Assembly: GCA_964547105.1 (NCBI GenBank)
Contig: CAZJLO010000010.1
Span: forward strand, 1-53,853
Direction: 5' to 3'
DNA length: 53,853 bases
Source: RXOA01 sp964547105
Lineage (GTDB): Bacteria > Bipolaricaulota > Bipolaricaulia > UBA7950 > UBA9294
This document shows positions 39,728 through 48,884 of this stretch, in pieces. Under the pieces are notes generated by a model that was not told the origin of the DNA, did no database searches, and saw only the letters and a list, made by a program, of their open reading frames with translations. A program made the position numbers and the translations under genes. Every line of letters starts with the position of its first letter. Within the stretch, counting starts at the first letter, position 1.

Positions 39728-41698
39728 CTAGCGACTTCTGTCGACCGACGAACCCCCCGGATCCGGATGGATTTCGCCGATCAGATCTTCCCAAATGCGA
39801 TATTGGTCCGCTAACCGGCCGGCCGCCTCCGTGTGGGCGCGGCCGAGTTCTGCGATCGCTTGGCCATCGCCCGCCTCCGTGGCCTCGGTGATCTCACGCT
39901 CCAGGCGTTTCATCTTATCCTCCAAGGCTTCGATTTGGATCTCCGACTCACGAATTCGTTCCTCACGACGGCGCAATTGATAGCGATCCCGCTTTGGCGC
40001 CCCCCCGCTCCCCGCGGCTCCTTTTGCGGGAGGGAGCGAGGGACCGGTACGACGTGCGCCGGGGCGATCCGGAAGCGATCCTTGTCCACCCGCGTCCTCA
40101 TCGGCAGCGGATATCCAGCGCCGCTCGCAGTAGGTTCGGTAGCCGTAGGCGTATTCCACGAGGTCCGTCCCTTCGATGACCCACAACCGGGTGGCGATTG
40201 CCTCGAGAAGCGTTCGATCGTGCGAGACGAGCACCACGGTCCCTTCGTAGTCGGCGAGCGCCTCTTGAAGAAGCTCCTGGCTGGCAAGGTCGAGATGGTT
40301 GGTCGGTTCGTCGAGCAGAATCAGGTTCCCTTCGATCAACGAGAGCTGCGCCAGCGCGAGACGACTTCGCTCGCCACCGGATAGCGAAGCAAGGGATTTG
40401 TATACGTCATCTCCGGAGAACAGGAATTTCCCGAGATACGCCCGGGCTTCCCCAACGGTCATCGATGTCCAATTGAGAACCGCATCGAGCACGCTGCCGC
40501 CGGTGTGGAGACCTTCCTGGGTCTGGCTGAACACGGCTGCATGGACGTTGTGGCCGAGGCGAATCCGTCCGTCGAGGAGAGGAACGATTCCGGCGATCGA
40601 CCGAAGGAGCGTCGTCTTTCCGCATCCGTTGGGCCCTACGATGGCCACGCGATCGCAGCGCTCCAGTCGGAGCGGAGGCGCGGCGAACAACGGCTTGTCA
40701 TACCCGACTTGCAGCGCAGTCGTCTCCAGCACGGTGCGCCCGCTCGGCTCTCCGATGGGGATCGTCAGCGCCATCCGCTTTGTGGTGCGCGGCCTTTCAA
40801 TCCGCTCGGCCTCGATCCGTTCGAGTTTTCGCTCTCGATCCTTGGCTTGGCGATGCTTCTGGCCGGCATGATGTCGGCGAACGAACTCCTTCATCTTCTC
40901 GATCTCGTCTTGCTGATCGCGGAAATCCTTCATCTGTTGCTGCCGGAATGCGTCTCGGAGAATCCGCGATTCCTTGTAGCCGGTGCGATACTGCGTTACC
41001 TCGCCGAAAGCGATCTCCCAGGTGCGGTTCCCGACCTTCTCCAACAGATGTCGATCATGCGAAACGAGGACGACGGCGCCATCGAATCCGAGCAACGACT
41101 CCTCCAGCCAGTCCAGCGCCGCGAAATCCAAGTGGTTCGTTGGCTCGTCGAGCATCAGCAGGTCGGGCGCCTCCAACAACGCACGGGCCAACGCAGCACG
41201 GGCCGACTCGCCGCCGGAAAGTTGCTCGATCGGCCGGGAAAAGGCGTTCTGCGGGAAACCGACGCCGGCCAAAACCGCGCGGATCCGCGCGTCGACCTCG
41301 TAGCCGCCACGGTCGCGGAACTCGTGGAGGAGATGGTCGTAGCGGGCTTCCGCTTCCTGCCCTCCGCCCGCGGCGAGGTCGTGTTCCAGATGCCGGAGAG
41401 TCCTCTCGATCGTTCGAAGCTCGGCAAAAGGGATATCCATCGCTTCGACCAACGTCTCCGCTCCGTGGAGTCGCGCAGTTTGGTGCAGGTAGCCGACGCG
41501 CGTGCCGGACCCGGTTCGCACCTTCCCGCTGCCCGGGCGTAGTTCGCCGGCGAGAATGGCGAGAAGGGTGGACTTTCCGGTGCCATTGTCGCCGATGAGA
41601 GCAATCCTGTCTCCATGGGCAATCTGCGCCGAAAAGGGGGCGAACAACTCTTGAGCGCCGAAGCTATGGGCAAGCGAATCGATCTGCACGATGGTCAT
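39728..41698 (-). CDS. ABC-F family ATPase
   Basis: This 656-residue soluble tandem ABC protein has no membrane segments. The first nucleotide-binding domain has GDNGTGKST and LSGGESARAALARALL. A lysine/arginine-rich linker arm follows (RHHAGQKHRQAKDRERKLERIEAERIERP), then the second ATPase domain with GPNGCGKTT and LSGGERSRLALAQL. The C-terminal extension contains a charged coiled coil (about 580-640). ABC-F proteins act on the ribosome in translation rescue, drug resistance or regulation, and the C-terminal coil resembles Uup-type proteins. The ATG at 41698 lacks a ribosome site, and a -10 box TACCAT ends 10 bases upstream, suggesting a leaderless message. Confidence 0.92.
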   Translation of the reverse strand: MTIVQIDSLAHSFGAQELFAPFSAQIAHGDRIALIGDNGTGKSTLLAILAGELRPGSGKVRTGSGTRVGYLHQTARLHGAETLVEAMDIPFAELRTIERTLRHLEHDLAAGGGQEAEARYDHLLHEFRDRGGYEVDARIRAVLAGVGFPQNAFSRPIEQLSGGESARAALARALLEAPDLLMLDEPTNHLDFAALDWLEESLLGFDGAVVLVSHDRHLLEKVGNRTWEIAFGEVTQYRTGYKESRILRDAFRQQQMKDFRDQQDEIEKMKEFVRRHHAGQKHRQAKDRERKLERIEAERIERPRTTKRMALTIPIGEPSGRTVLETTALQVGYDKPLFAAPPLRLERCDRVAIVGPNGCGKTTLLRSIAGIVPLLDGRIRLGHNVHAAVFSQTQEGLHTGGSVLDAVLNWTSMTVGEARAYLGKFLFSGDDVYKSLASLSGGERSRLALAQLSLIEGNLILLDEPTNHLDLASQELLQEALADYEGTVVLVSHDRTLLEAIATRLWVIEGTDLVEYAYGYRTYCERRWISAADEDAGGQGSLPDRPGARRTGPSLPPAKGAAGSGGAPKRDRYQLRRREERIRESEIQIEALEDKMKRLEREITEATEAGDGQAIAELGRAHTEAAGRLADQYRIWEDLIGEIHPDPGGSSVDRSR

Positions 41699-41708
41699 GA
41701 TTGGCAAG

Positions 41709-41714
41709 ATGGTA
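41709..41714 (-). promoter_or_regulatory. -10 element for the ABC-F operon, leaderless type
   Basis: TACCAT on the minus strand is 10 bases before the ATG at 41698 with no Shine-Dalgarno sequence between. The best -35 at 17 bp is the weak TGAAGT. Confidence 0.35.
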
Positions 41715-41875
41715 CGCGATGACCGGGTAGGACTTCAGGAGACCATCTGGGACGGCGGGGGATCGATGTGATAGCATGCGAAGATGGGTTTCTCCAGCCC
41801 GGCGGGTTCGGGTTCTTCGCACGTCGAGCAAGTCGTTCCGTGGTCGGGCAATGCGCTCTTTCCGAGGTGAGCGGG

Positions 41876-42940
41876 ATGAAGGAAGCTCTTCTGTACGATC
41901 GGCTGTCTGACGGCCGCGTTCGCTGCGCTCTCTGCGAGCATCGATGCGTGATTGCCGATGGCGCTCGGGGGCGATGCGCCGTGCGCGAGAACCGTCAAGG
42001 GACCCTTGTTAGCCTTGTCTACGGGCGCGTGGTTGCGCAGAGCGTCGATCCGATCGAAAAGAAGCCGCTGTTCCACTTCTTGCCCGGGACGCGGAGCTAC
42101 TCGATTGCCACGGTTGGCTGCAATTTCACGTGTCACTTCTGTCAGAACCACGACATCTCCCAGTGGCCGAGAAACCGCGGCATCGACCTTGGATCGGCCG
42201 CTTTCCGGGACGCGATCGGCGAAGAAGCAACGCCGGCAGGGATCGTTGAGGCCGCGATCGAGACAGGTTGCGAGTCGATCGCGTACACCTACACCGAGCC
42301 GACGATCTACCTGGAATTCGTGCTCGACGTCGCCCGTGCGGCCCGCGCAGCCGGATTGCGAAACGTTCTCGTGTCCAACGGGTTCATGACCCGCGCAGCA
42401 ATTGACCTGGCCGCCCCGTGGATCGACGGGATCAACATCGACCTGAAGAGCGTGTCCAACGACTTTTATCGCCATGTGGTCGGCGGGGATGTTCGCCCGG
42501 TGCTCCATGCAATCGAGCAATTCTGCAATGAGAACATTTGGGTCGAAGTGACAACGCTGCTCATCCCCGGTCTCAACGACACCGGCGAACAACTGCGATG
42601 GACGGCGGAGGCGATTGCCGGGATCTCGCCGAGTATCCCATGGCATGTCTCACGGTTCTTCCCCGCATACCGAATGCACCATCTTCAATCGACGCCCCGA
42701 GCAACGTTGGAGCGGGCGCTTGCGGTCGGCCGTGACGTGGGACTGAAGTACGTGTATGTGGGCAACCTCCCCGGCGGCTGCGAAAATACCCACTGCCCTC
42801 AGTGCGGAACGCTGCTTCTGAGACGAAATGGATTTGTTCTTGAAGCGAGCATGTTGATGGATGGAGCCTGCCCCGAGTGTGGGACCGCCCTCGACGGAGT
42901 CTGGTTTGCCGCGAGGAAGATCGGCAACGTGGATACCTGA
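41876..42940 (+). CDS. amrS: AmmeMemoRadiSam system radical SAM enzyme
   Basis: The 354-residue radical SAM protein starts with an iron-sulfur or zinc-like N-terminal cysteine set (CALCEHRC.. GRCAVRENR). The SAM cluster CNFTCHFCQN follows at about residues 78-87, then YTYTEPTIYLEFVLD, NIDLKSVSNDFYR, and a C-terminal CPQCG/CPECG ribbon. This architecture is the AmrS family, which usually co-occurs with MEMO1 and AMMECR1 proteins; neither is in this window. The system acts on an unknown protein or RNA residue. The ATG has GAGGTGA upstream; longer in-frame starts are unconserved. Confidence 0.9.
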   Translation: MKEALLYDRLSDGRVRCALCEHRCVIADGARGRCAVRENRQGTLVSLVYGRVVAQSVDPIEKKPLFHFLPGTRSYSIATVGCNFTCHFCQNHDISQWPRNRGIDLGSAAFRDAIGEEATPAGIVEAAIETGCESIAYTYTEPTIYLEFVLDVARAARAAGLRNVLVSNGFMTRAAIDLAAPWIDGINIDLKSVSNDFYRHVVGGDVRPVLHAIEQFCNENIWVEVTTLLIPGLNDTGEQLRWTAEAIAGISPSIPWHVSRFFPAYRMHHLQSTPRATLERALAVGRDVGLKYVYVGNLPGGCENTHCPQCGTLLLRRNGFVLEASMLMDGACPECGTALDGVWFAARKIGNVDT

Positions 42941-43040
42941 TCGGGCGACAAAACCCCCATTTCACGCTTGGCCGCGTGTGCGTCAATTGCTGCGAGACAA
43001 GGTTTGCGGGCCCCACATGATGGGATCGATTCGGGCCGTC

Positions 43041-43475
43041 CTAGGCTTCGCCCGCTGTGATGACGATCTCTCTTGCCTCGTTCTCCAACACGCGGATTCG
43101 AACGATGATGTTGCTTTGCTCGACGAGTCCGGCAATGTTGTCCGGCCATTCCACCGCCGCCACGCCGCTCTCTGGAGGCAGGTAGGCATCCAGCCCTACT
43201 TCCGCGAGCGCGTCAAGCGATGTCACGCGGTAGGCATCAATGTGGTGAAGGACTTTTCCCGAGAGCCCGGTGTAGCTTCGCGCCAGCAGATAGCTTGGCG
43301 AGCAGACGACATCGGTGATCAGGAGCGACCGAGCCAGCCCTTTGACCAACGTCGTCTTCCCCGCGCCGAGCGGCCCGATGATTGAAACGAGAAACCCGCT
43401 GCGGATGTGCGCTCCGAGTTCGACGCCGACCTCTTCCATCTCCGAAGCATCGTGGGCGATCACCGTCTTGTTCAT
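43041..43475 (-). CDS. tsaE: tRNA threonylcarbamoyladenosine synthesis ATPase TsaE
   Basis: This 144-residue P-loop ATPase has Walker A GPLGAGKTTLVKGLA, the SPSYLLARSYTG loop, HIDAYRV and the conserved VEWPDN. With TsaB and TsaD it makes t6A37 in tRNAs that read ANN codons. It overlaps the pheT stop by ATGA, an unusual pairing of two tRNA-related genes, and ends the minus-strand operon. Confidence 0.95.
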   Translation of the reverse strand: MNKTVIAHDASEMEEVGVELGAHIRSGFLVSIIGPLGAGKTTLVKGLARSLLITDVVCSPSYLLARSYTGLSGKVLHHIDAYRVTSLDALAEVGLDAYLPPESGVAAVEWPDNIAGLVEQSNIIVRIRVLENEAREIVITAGEA

Positions 43476-45928
43476 CGGCTTCGGAGCGATGCGCCGAGCT
43501 CCGCCAACCTGGCTTCGATCCGCCCGACAATGGCTGCCGTCTCATCGTCGGTCAGGGTTCCGTCGGCGCTGCGCAGCGCTATCTCATAGGTTAGGCTCTT
43601 GCTTCCGGCGGCAACCTGCTCGCCCTCGTACAAGTCGTAGAGGATCGCGCTTTCCACAACAGGCTCGACAACAATGGCTCTGCGGATATCGGCTTCGCGG
43701 ACGGCGGACGGCACGATCAGAGAGAGATCGCGCAGCGAACGCGGAAACCGGGGAAGCGCCCGGAAAGACCGCTCGGAAAGAGGCGAGGTGGCTTCGTACA
43801 ACGCCGCGAGATCCAACTCAAATGCAAGGACATTGGCTTCGCCGGGGAGGTCCTTGCGCAGATCGGGGGCCAGCTCTCCGAACACGCCGACCGGCACCGG
43901 CTGTTGCTTGGGGTCGTCGGCTCCGGCAAGAACGAGTCCCCCGCTCCGTCCGGGGTGAAGAAACGGGATCGTCGAGTCGGTCTGTGTTTCCACATCCACG
44001 CCGAGGGCGCGGAGAACCTGAAGAAGAACGCCCTTCTCAAGCAGCAGATCCACCTGGGGTTTCCCGATCAATTCGCCGTCTCGGCGGCCGAACAATGCTC
44101 CGGCGAGTGAATCCCGTTCGCCCCGGCCTGCCGAAAACACATGCCCCACTTCGAAGATCATCCCTCCGCTGACTTGGTGCTTGAGGTTGGTGTCGACGAT
44201 TTGGAGCATCCCCGGCAAAAGGCTCCCTCGCATCCGAGATTGGTCGGCTTGCATCGGATTGCGTATCTGCACGAGATCATCGCTCTCAAGTCCCATTCTC
44301 TTTCTCCAGGTTGGTTTGTCAAACCCATCCTGGACCACTTCTTCGAAACCCTGCCCGGCAAAGAGTTCGCGGATGCGATCTTTGAACTGCTCTCGCGGAT
44401 CTTTCTTGCCGACGCGGAGGACGCTCATCGGTGGAGTGGCCGGAATCCGTTCGAATCCGTAGATCCGGCCGACTTCCTCGATCAGGTCGATCTCCCGTTT
44501 CAGATCGCGGCGGAATGGCGGCACGATAACCTCGATCGCGGCATCCGCTGCCGGCCCGCTACGCTGACACGACATGCCGAGCCGCTCAAGGATGCCGGTC
44601 GTCTGTTCCGCTTCGATTTCAATTCCCAACACCTGTGCGATTCGAGCGGGGCGCAAGGTGAGTTTTTCCGGAGCCTCCGGCACGGGGTATGCATCGACGA
44701 CACCGGGATGAACCGTGCATCCGATGAGCTTCTGAATCAGGTGCGCTGCACGGATCGATGCCAACCCAACCCCATCGGCGTCGATTCCGCGTTCGTACCG
44801 CTGCGATGCCTCGCTGCGCAGTCCTAGCGCTCGCGACGACCGTCGAACCGCGTTGGGATCGAATGTCGCTGCTTCAAGAAGCACCCGTCGGGTCTCGTTG
44901 CGGATCTCGCTTCGCTCGCCGCCCATGACACCGGCGACAGCAAGGTTTCCTGTGCCATCGGTGATCATCAGCACGGCCTCGCCGAGTACGCGATCGGCGC
45001 CGTCAAGTGTTCGGAACACCTCGCCGTCCCGGGCTCGGCGCACTTCGATGTCGCCGCTCAACAAATCCGCATCGAACGCATGAAGCGGCTTGCCAAGCTC
45101 GTGCATAACGTAATTGGTCACGTCCACCACATTGGACAGGGGCCTCATTCCCGCTTTGGCGAGACGGTGTTGGAGCCAGAGGGGGGACTCGGCGATCCGC
45201 AGGCCGCTCATCAGGCGAGCCGAGTAGCGTGGTGAGTCTACCGGATCGGCGATTCGAACCGACACTTCATCGCTCGCCGGAGTTCCCGTCTCGGTCAAGG
45301 CTGTTTCCAACGGCCGCAGCGATCGGTGATAGATGGCCGCGACTTCGCGAGCGATGCCGACCATTCCCGCACAATCCGGTCGATTGGACGTGACCTTGAT
45401 GTCAAGGATGATGTCGTCGTATTCAAGCAGGTCGTTGATGTCGGTTCCTGCGGTGTAGCCGGCGGAATCCGGCAAGATCCAGATTCCAGGAGAAGCGTCC
45501 TCCAGTCCCAGTTCGGCCTTGGAGCAAATCATCCCCTGCGAGGCAATGCCGCGAAGCTTGCGCTTGCCGATCTTGAATCCACCGGGAAGGACGGCGCCGA
45601 CCTTCGCGGCGATGACCGTTTGGTCGGCGGCAACATTGGCAGCGCCGCAAACGATCTGCAGCGTCTCATCACCGACATCCACCTGGCATACGGACATGTG
45701 GTCGGAATCAGGGTGCGGCTCACAGGCGATCGTTCGGCCGATCACGGTATTCGAGATCGATCCAGTGGACGATATCTCCTCGACCTCAAGGCCGGCAAGC
45801 GTCAACCGTTCTGCAAGATCGGCAGCCACCTGCTCGAGGCCGCTCGCCTTGCCCTCGCCGCCGGGCGTCGGGACAAGATCGAGATCAAGATCAACGTATT
45901 CCTGAAGCCAGCGAAACGGGACTTTCAT
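43472..45928 (-). CDS. pheT: Phenylalanine-tRNA ligase beta subunit
   Basis: An 818-residue beta subunit with all domains: the N-terminal B1 and tRNA-bind (EMAP-like) region (IGRTIACEPHPDSDHMSVCQVDVG), the B3/B4 editing domain, B5 (LTLRPARIAQVLGIE), the synthetase-like core, and the C-terminal FDX-ACB domain (FPRSLRDLSLIVP). It acts only with the alpha subunit PheS, whose gene usually lies directly upstream but is absent here. A GAGGTGA ribosome site is five bases from the ATG. It lies 29 bp after the M1 peptidase gene, hence probably in the same transcript, an unusual arrangement. Confidence 0.96.
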   Translation of the reverse strand: MKVPFRWLQEYVDLDLDLVPTPGGEGKASGLEQVAADLAERLTLAGLEVEEISSTGSISNTVIGRTIACEPHPDSDHMSVCQVDVGDETLQIVCGAANVAADQTVIAAKVGAVLPGGFKIGKRKLRGIASQGMICSKAELGLEDASPGIWILPDSAGYTAGTDINDLLEYDDIILDIKVTSNRPDCAGMVGIAREVAAIYHRSLRPLETALTETGTPASDEVSVRIADPVDSPRYSARLMSGLRIAESPLWLQHRLAKAGMRPLSNVVDVTNYVMHELGKPLHAFDADLLSGDIEVRRARDGEVFRTLDGADRVLGEAVLMITDGTGNLAVAGVMGGERSEIRNETRRVLLEAATFDPNAVRRSSRALGLRSEASQRYERGIDADGVGLASIRAAHLIQKLIGCTVHPGVVDAYPVPEAPEKLTLRPARIAQVLGIEIEAEQTTGILERLGMSCQRSGPAADAAIEVIVPPFRRDLKREIDLIEEVGRIYGFERIPATPPMSVLRVGKKDPREQFKDRIRELFAGQGFEEVVQDGFDKPTWRKRMGLESDDLVQIRNPMQADQSRMRGSLLPGMLQIVDTNLKHQVSGGMIFEVGHVFSAGRGERDSLAGALFGRRDGELIGKPQVDLLLEKGVLLQVLRALGVDVETQTDSTIPFLHPGRSGGLVLAGADDPKQQPVPVGVFGELAPDLRKDLPGEANVLAFELDLAALYEATSPLSERSFRALPRFPRSLRDLSLIVPSAVREADIRRAIVVEPVVESAILYDLYEGEQVAAGSKSLTYEIALRSADGTLTDDETAAIVGRIEARLAELGASLRSR

Positions 45929-45957
45929 CTGTCACCTCGCTAGAAGAGAACGCTCCG

Positions 45958-48858
45958 CTATGGAGAAACACCAACGTATAGAACGCCCTGTCCCTTTCCG
46001 ATGACGGGAGCGGCATATCCGATCTTCAAGGCCGCTGGAAGCAACCCACCGAGCGCGGAAAGGTCGATCAGGGCCTCCACGCCCGCTTCGATACTGGGTG
46101 GAGTTGTACCGAATCCCCCTTCGCTTGTCCAACTGGATCCCGCAGCGATGAACACCCGAGCCCGCACCCGATCGACCATCGCCAAACCCAACAGATCGTA
46201 GGGGGAACCGGCCATCAACGGGAGCTCGACCGCCAGTCGCACGACCGCCTTTTGGGTCCCCGCGGATGTTGCCGGGGACCACGTACCGTCGATCATCTCG
46301 CCGAAGCTGTGGAGTTCGTCAAGTTCGAACCACAACGACGGGGGTAGTTCCCCGACGGCGAAGCCAAGCGATGCAGCGGTCAGGAACCGAACCTGCGGTC
46401 CGATGACCGATCCTTGTTCCGCCACCACCGACAGGCGTGCCGCCGGGCGAGGGGCAGGCGAATCGATGTTCGGTACCAGATCGAGAGTGACCATCGATGC
46501 ATGGCTTCGTGCCACGGACGGCAAGAGACCGGCCGACAGGCGGACCACCGACAGCGGGCCGTCGGATGTGACGAAGCGGTCGAATCCGAGAGAAACGGCG
46601 TAGGTCGGAATCCATGTTCTCGCCACGCCGCCGAGCGTCATCGCCGTGTATCCGAGGTAGCGATAGTCGGCCGAAGCCTGGAGGTCGTTCTCCATCAGGC
46701 CGGCCCGCAGTTCGATCGTATGGCTGCGTCCGATCCGAGCCGATGCAGCTGCGGTATCGCCCGACCACGAGATAGCGAATCGATCGAGAAAACTGATCGC
46801 AATGCCGTTGGATGTAACCGCCGGCCGCACCAGATAGGCGTCGAGCGGATAGGCGTTCTCTCCGGTGCTTGTCACCAGCCGTACCGGATCGTGGTTGTTC
46901 AGGCGATTGGTATCCGGCAGGAAGTGATCGGGATCGATCGTCGCCCGCCGCACAGGGGAATGCGTGACGAAGGTCAGCGTATCCGTCAAGCCTCTGCCGT
47001 CCCAGATTTGCTCCACATGCTCGCCCGAAGCAAGGATCACGTCCACAACGACCGGCTGACTGGCTCCGCCATCGCGGACAACTTCGACGGCGGTGGTGTA
47101 GCTGTAGCCGCCGTCTTCAAGAGTTCGTTGCTCGTCGCCGATCCGAACTGCGTAGTCGACCGATGTCGGTTCGCGAAGCCAAGCATCGAACAAGACGGCG
47201 ACATCGATATCAGGATCGGGACCGCTTTCTTCCTCGACAAGCTCCTGAAAGTCGTCCACGGAGATGGCGGCGAATCCGTACCGCACCCAGGCGGCGGCAA
47301 GCGCCCGGTCGAAGGCTTCGGGCCCGATCGCCGAAGCGATCGCTCGGGCGACGAGATAGCCCTTGTCGTAGAGACGCACAGCGGTCTCATTGTCATATTC
47401 CACATCCGAGAACGGCTTCACGATGGCTTCGTCAAACCCTTGAGCGTGGGCAAGCACGTACGGCAACTCAATCTGGTGTTCGCGAAGGTTGTAGAAGCCG
47501 AGCTGTGATGCGACGAAACCCTGAGCGATTCCTTCGGTTCCCGGCTGGAACAGGTTGCCGCCGTCGGAGCCGTAGCGATCTTCGAAATAGCCGATGGACA
47601 GGTACTGCGCCAGCGCTTCCGAGAGCCAGTTCTCTGCATTGAGATCGACACCGATCCCAATCCCCCACCACTGATGAGCAATCTCATGGGCGAGCACGAA
47701 TTCGGTCAGACGGTCCAGAATCCCGACCATGGTGACGTTGCGATGAGTGAAGAAGAGGCTTGACAGCCAGACGATCCCGTCCGCGGCGATCGACGTACCG
47801 CTGGTGTCGGGATTCTCGATGATCGTCAGGCGCGAACGTGGATACGAGCCGTACAAGGATTCGTATGCGGCCACGATATCGGCAGCCTGCGTGGCCAGGA
47901 TGCGCGCCGTATCTTGGTGTCCCACGCGGTAGTAGACGTCGATCGGGAACTTTGCGTGAGAAAGCGTGTAGCGGAGATGATCGCGGCTGGCGGACACCGC
48001 AAGGGCTCTCACCGAGTGATCGTTGGTGACGGTGTACGTCGCCGTCACCTCCGATTCATCGTCGATTCGTTCGACGTGATCGGCGCCGAACATCACGGTC
48101 ACGTCGGCCTCGACATGGATGGTGGCGGCAAGATCGAGTGCCGGCAATTGGATCGGAAGCGATGTCGATGGATCGAGTGTGGGCGTCGTCGGTTGCCCTC
48201 CGGTTGAAGGAATTCCAGCCGGAATGGAGAATGGGAGCGGAAACCAGCCGAATCGCCAAGTCAGAACGCGATCGTTGATCGTCTGATCCACCGCGTTCAT
48301 GCGCGGCACTTCGGTCACGAAATCGATGCTGACCGTGATCTCGTCCATCGCGGAGGCGCCTCCGCGTTGGGACGGGTCTCCTTCGGTAGGATCTCCGGTT
48401 GGGCCAGCCCCCCACGTCACAACGAGCAGCGTGTCTTCAAGCGAGTAGGTTTGCCAGGCTTCGGGGAGCGCCATCAGGTAGAACGATGCTTCGATCTCGC
48501 CTTCGTGGCCGCGGACTTTCACCGACGAAATCGTGGTCGACGCCGGTTCGAAGCCCGATTCATAGCGGTGGTCAACAGACACGTCCGACAGAGCCGGATT
48601 TGGCTCCCGATCCAGATTGGCCATCAGCAAGAATGTGGCCTCGCCCCGGCCTTCATCTGCTCGTAGTCGATCATACTCTGCTGTTCCGCTGATCGTTCGG
48701 CCGTCAAGATCAAGTGTCGCCTCGAGCCTGACCGCGACCGGGAGCAACTCGGTTTGTGCATCAGCGTTCCATTGGCCGCCTGCCGCCATCCCGCCGGCGC
48801 ACACCAACGCAACGATCCACAACAACGGGCATCGGGTTCTGATCCGGGTCCGGGTCAT
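45958..48858 (-). CDS. Secreted M1-type metallopeptidase with a C-terminal barrel-like domain
   Basis: This 966-residue protein has a cleavable signal peptide (LLWIVALVCAGGMAAGG), then beta domains and a gluzincin catalytic domain. The zinc motif is HEIAHQWWG (His391, Glu392, His395). The third ligand is Glu414 in NWLSEALAQY, exactly the M1 HExxH-x18-E spacing. The usual GxMEN substrate motif is not visible; TSGTSIAADGIVWLSSLF occupies its place. The final ~320 residues (from about 640) carry alternating Gly-rich amphipathic strands and end in GVEALIDLSALGGLLPAALKIGYAAPV, like surface-antigen barrels. An outer-membrane-anchored peptidase is inferred. GGAGGA supports the start. Confidence 0.85.
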   Translation of the reverse strand: MTRTRIRTRCPLLWIVALVCAGGMAAGGQWNADAQTELLPVAVRLEATLDLDGRTISGTAEYDRLRADEGRGEATFLLMANLDREPNPALSDVSVDHRYESGFEPASTTISSVKVRGHEGEIEASFYLMALPEAWQTYSLEDTLLVVTWGAGPTGDPTEGDPSQRGGASAMDEITVSIDFVTEVPRMNAVDQTINDRVLTWRFGWFPLPFSIPAGIPSTGGQPTTPTLDPSTSLPIQLPALDLAATIHVEADVTVMFGADHVERIDDESEVTATYTVTNDHSVRALAVSASRDHLRYTLSHAKFPIDVYYRVGHQDTARILATQAADIVAAYESLYGSYPRSRLTIIENPDTSGTSIAADGIVWLSSLFFTHRNVTMVGILDRLTEFVLAHEIAHQWWGIGIGVDLNAENWLSEALAQYLSIGYFEDRYGSDGGNLFQPGTEGIAQGFVASQLGFYNLREHQIELPYVLAHAQGFDEAIVKPFSDVEYDNETAVRLYDKGYLVARAIASAIGPEAFDRALAAAWVRYGFAAISVDDFQELVEEESGPDPDIDVAVLFDAWLREPTSVDYAVRIGDEQRTLEDGGYSYTTAVEVVRDGGASQPVVVDVILASGEHVEQIWDGRGLTDTLTFVTHSPVRRATIDPDHFLPDTNRLNNHDPVRLVTSTGENAYPLDAYLVRPAVTSNGIAISFLDRFAISWSGDTAAASARIGRSHTIELRAGLMENDLQASADYRYLGYTAMTLGGVARTWIPTYAVSLGFDRFVTSDGPLSVVRLSAGLLPSVARSHASMVTLDLVPNIDSPAPRPAARLSVVAEQGSVIGPQVRFLTAASLGFAVGELPPSLWFELDELHSFGEMIDGTWSPATSAGTQKAVVRLAVELPLMAGSPYDLLGLAMVDRVRARVFIAAGSSWTSEGGFGTTPPSIEAGVEALIDLSALGGLLPAALKIGYAAPVIGKGQGVLYVGVSP

Positions 48859-48884
48859 CGTTCCTCCGATTGAGCGAAGCTCTG

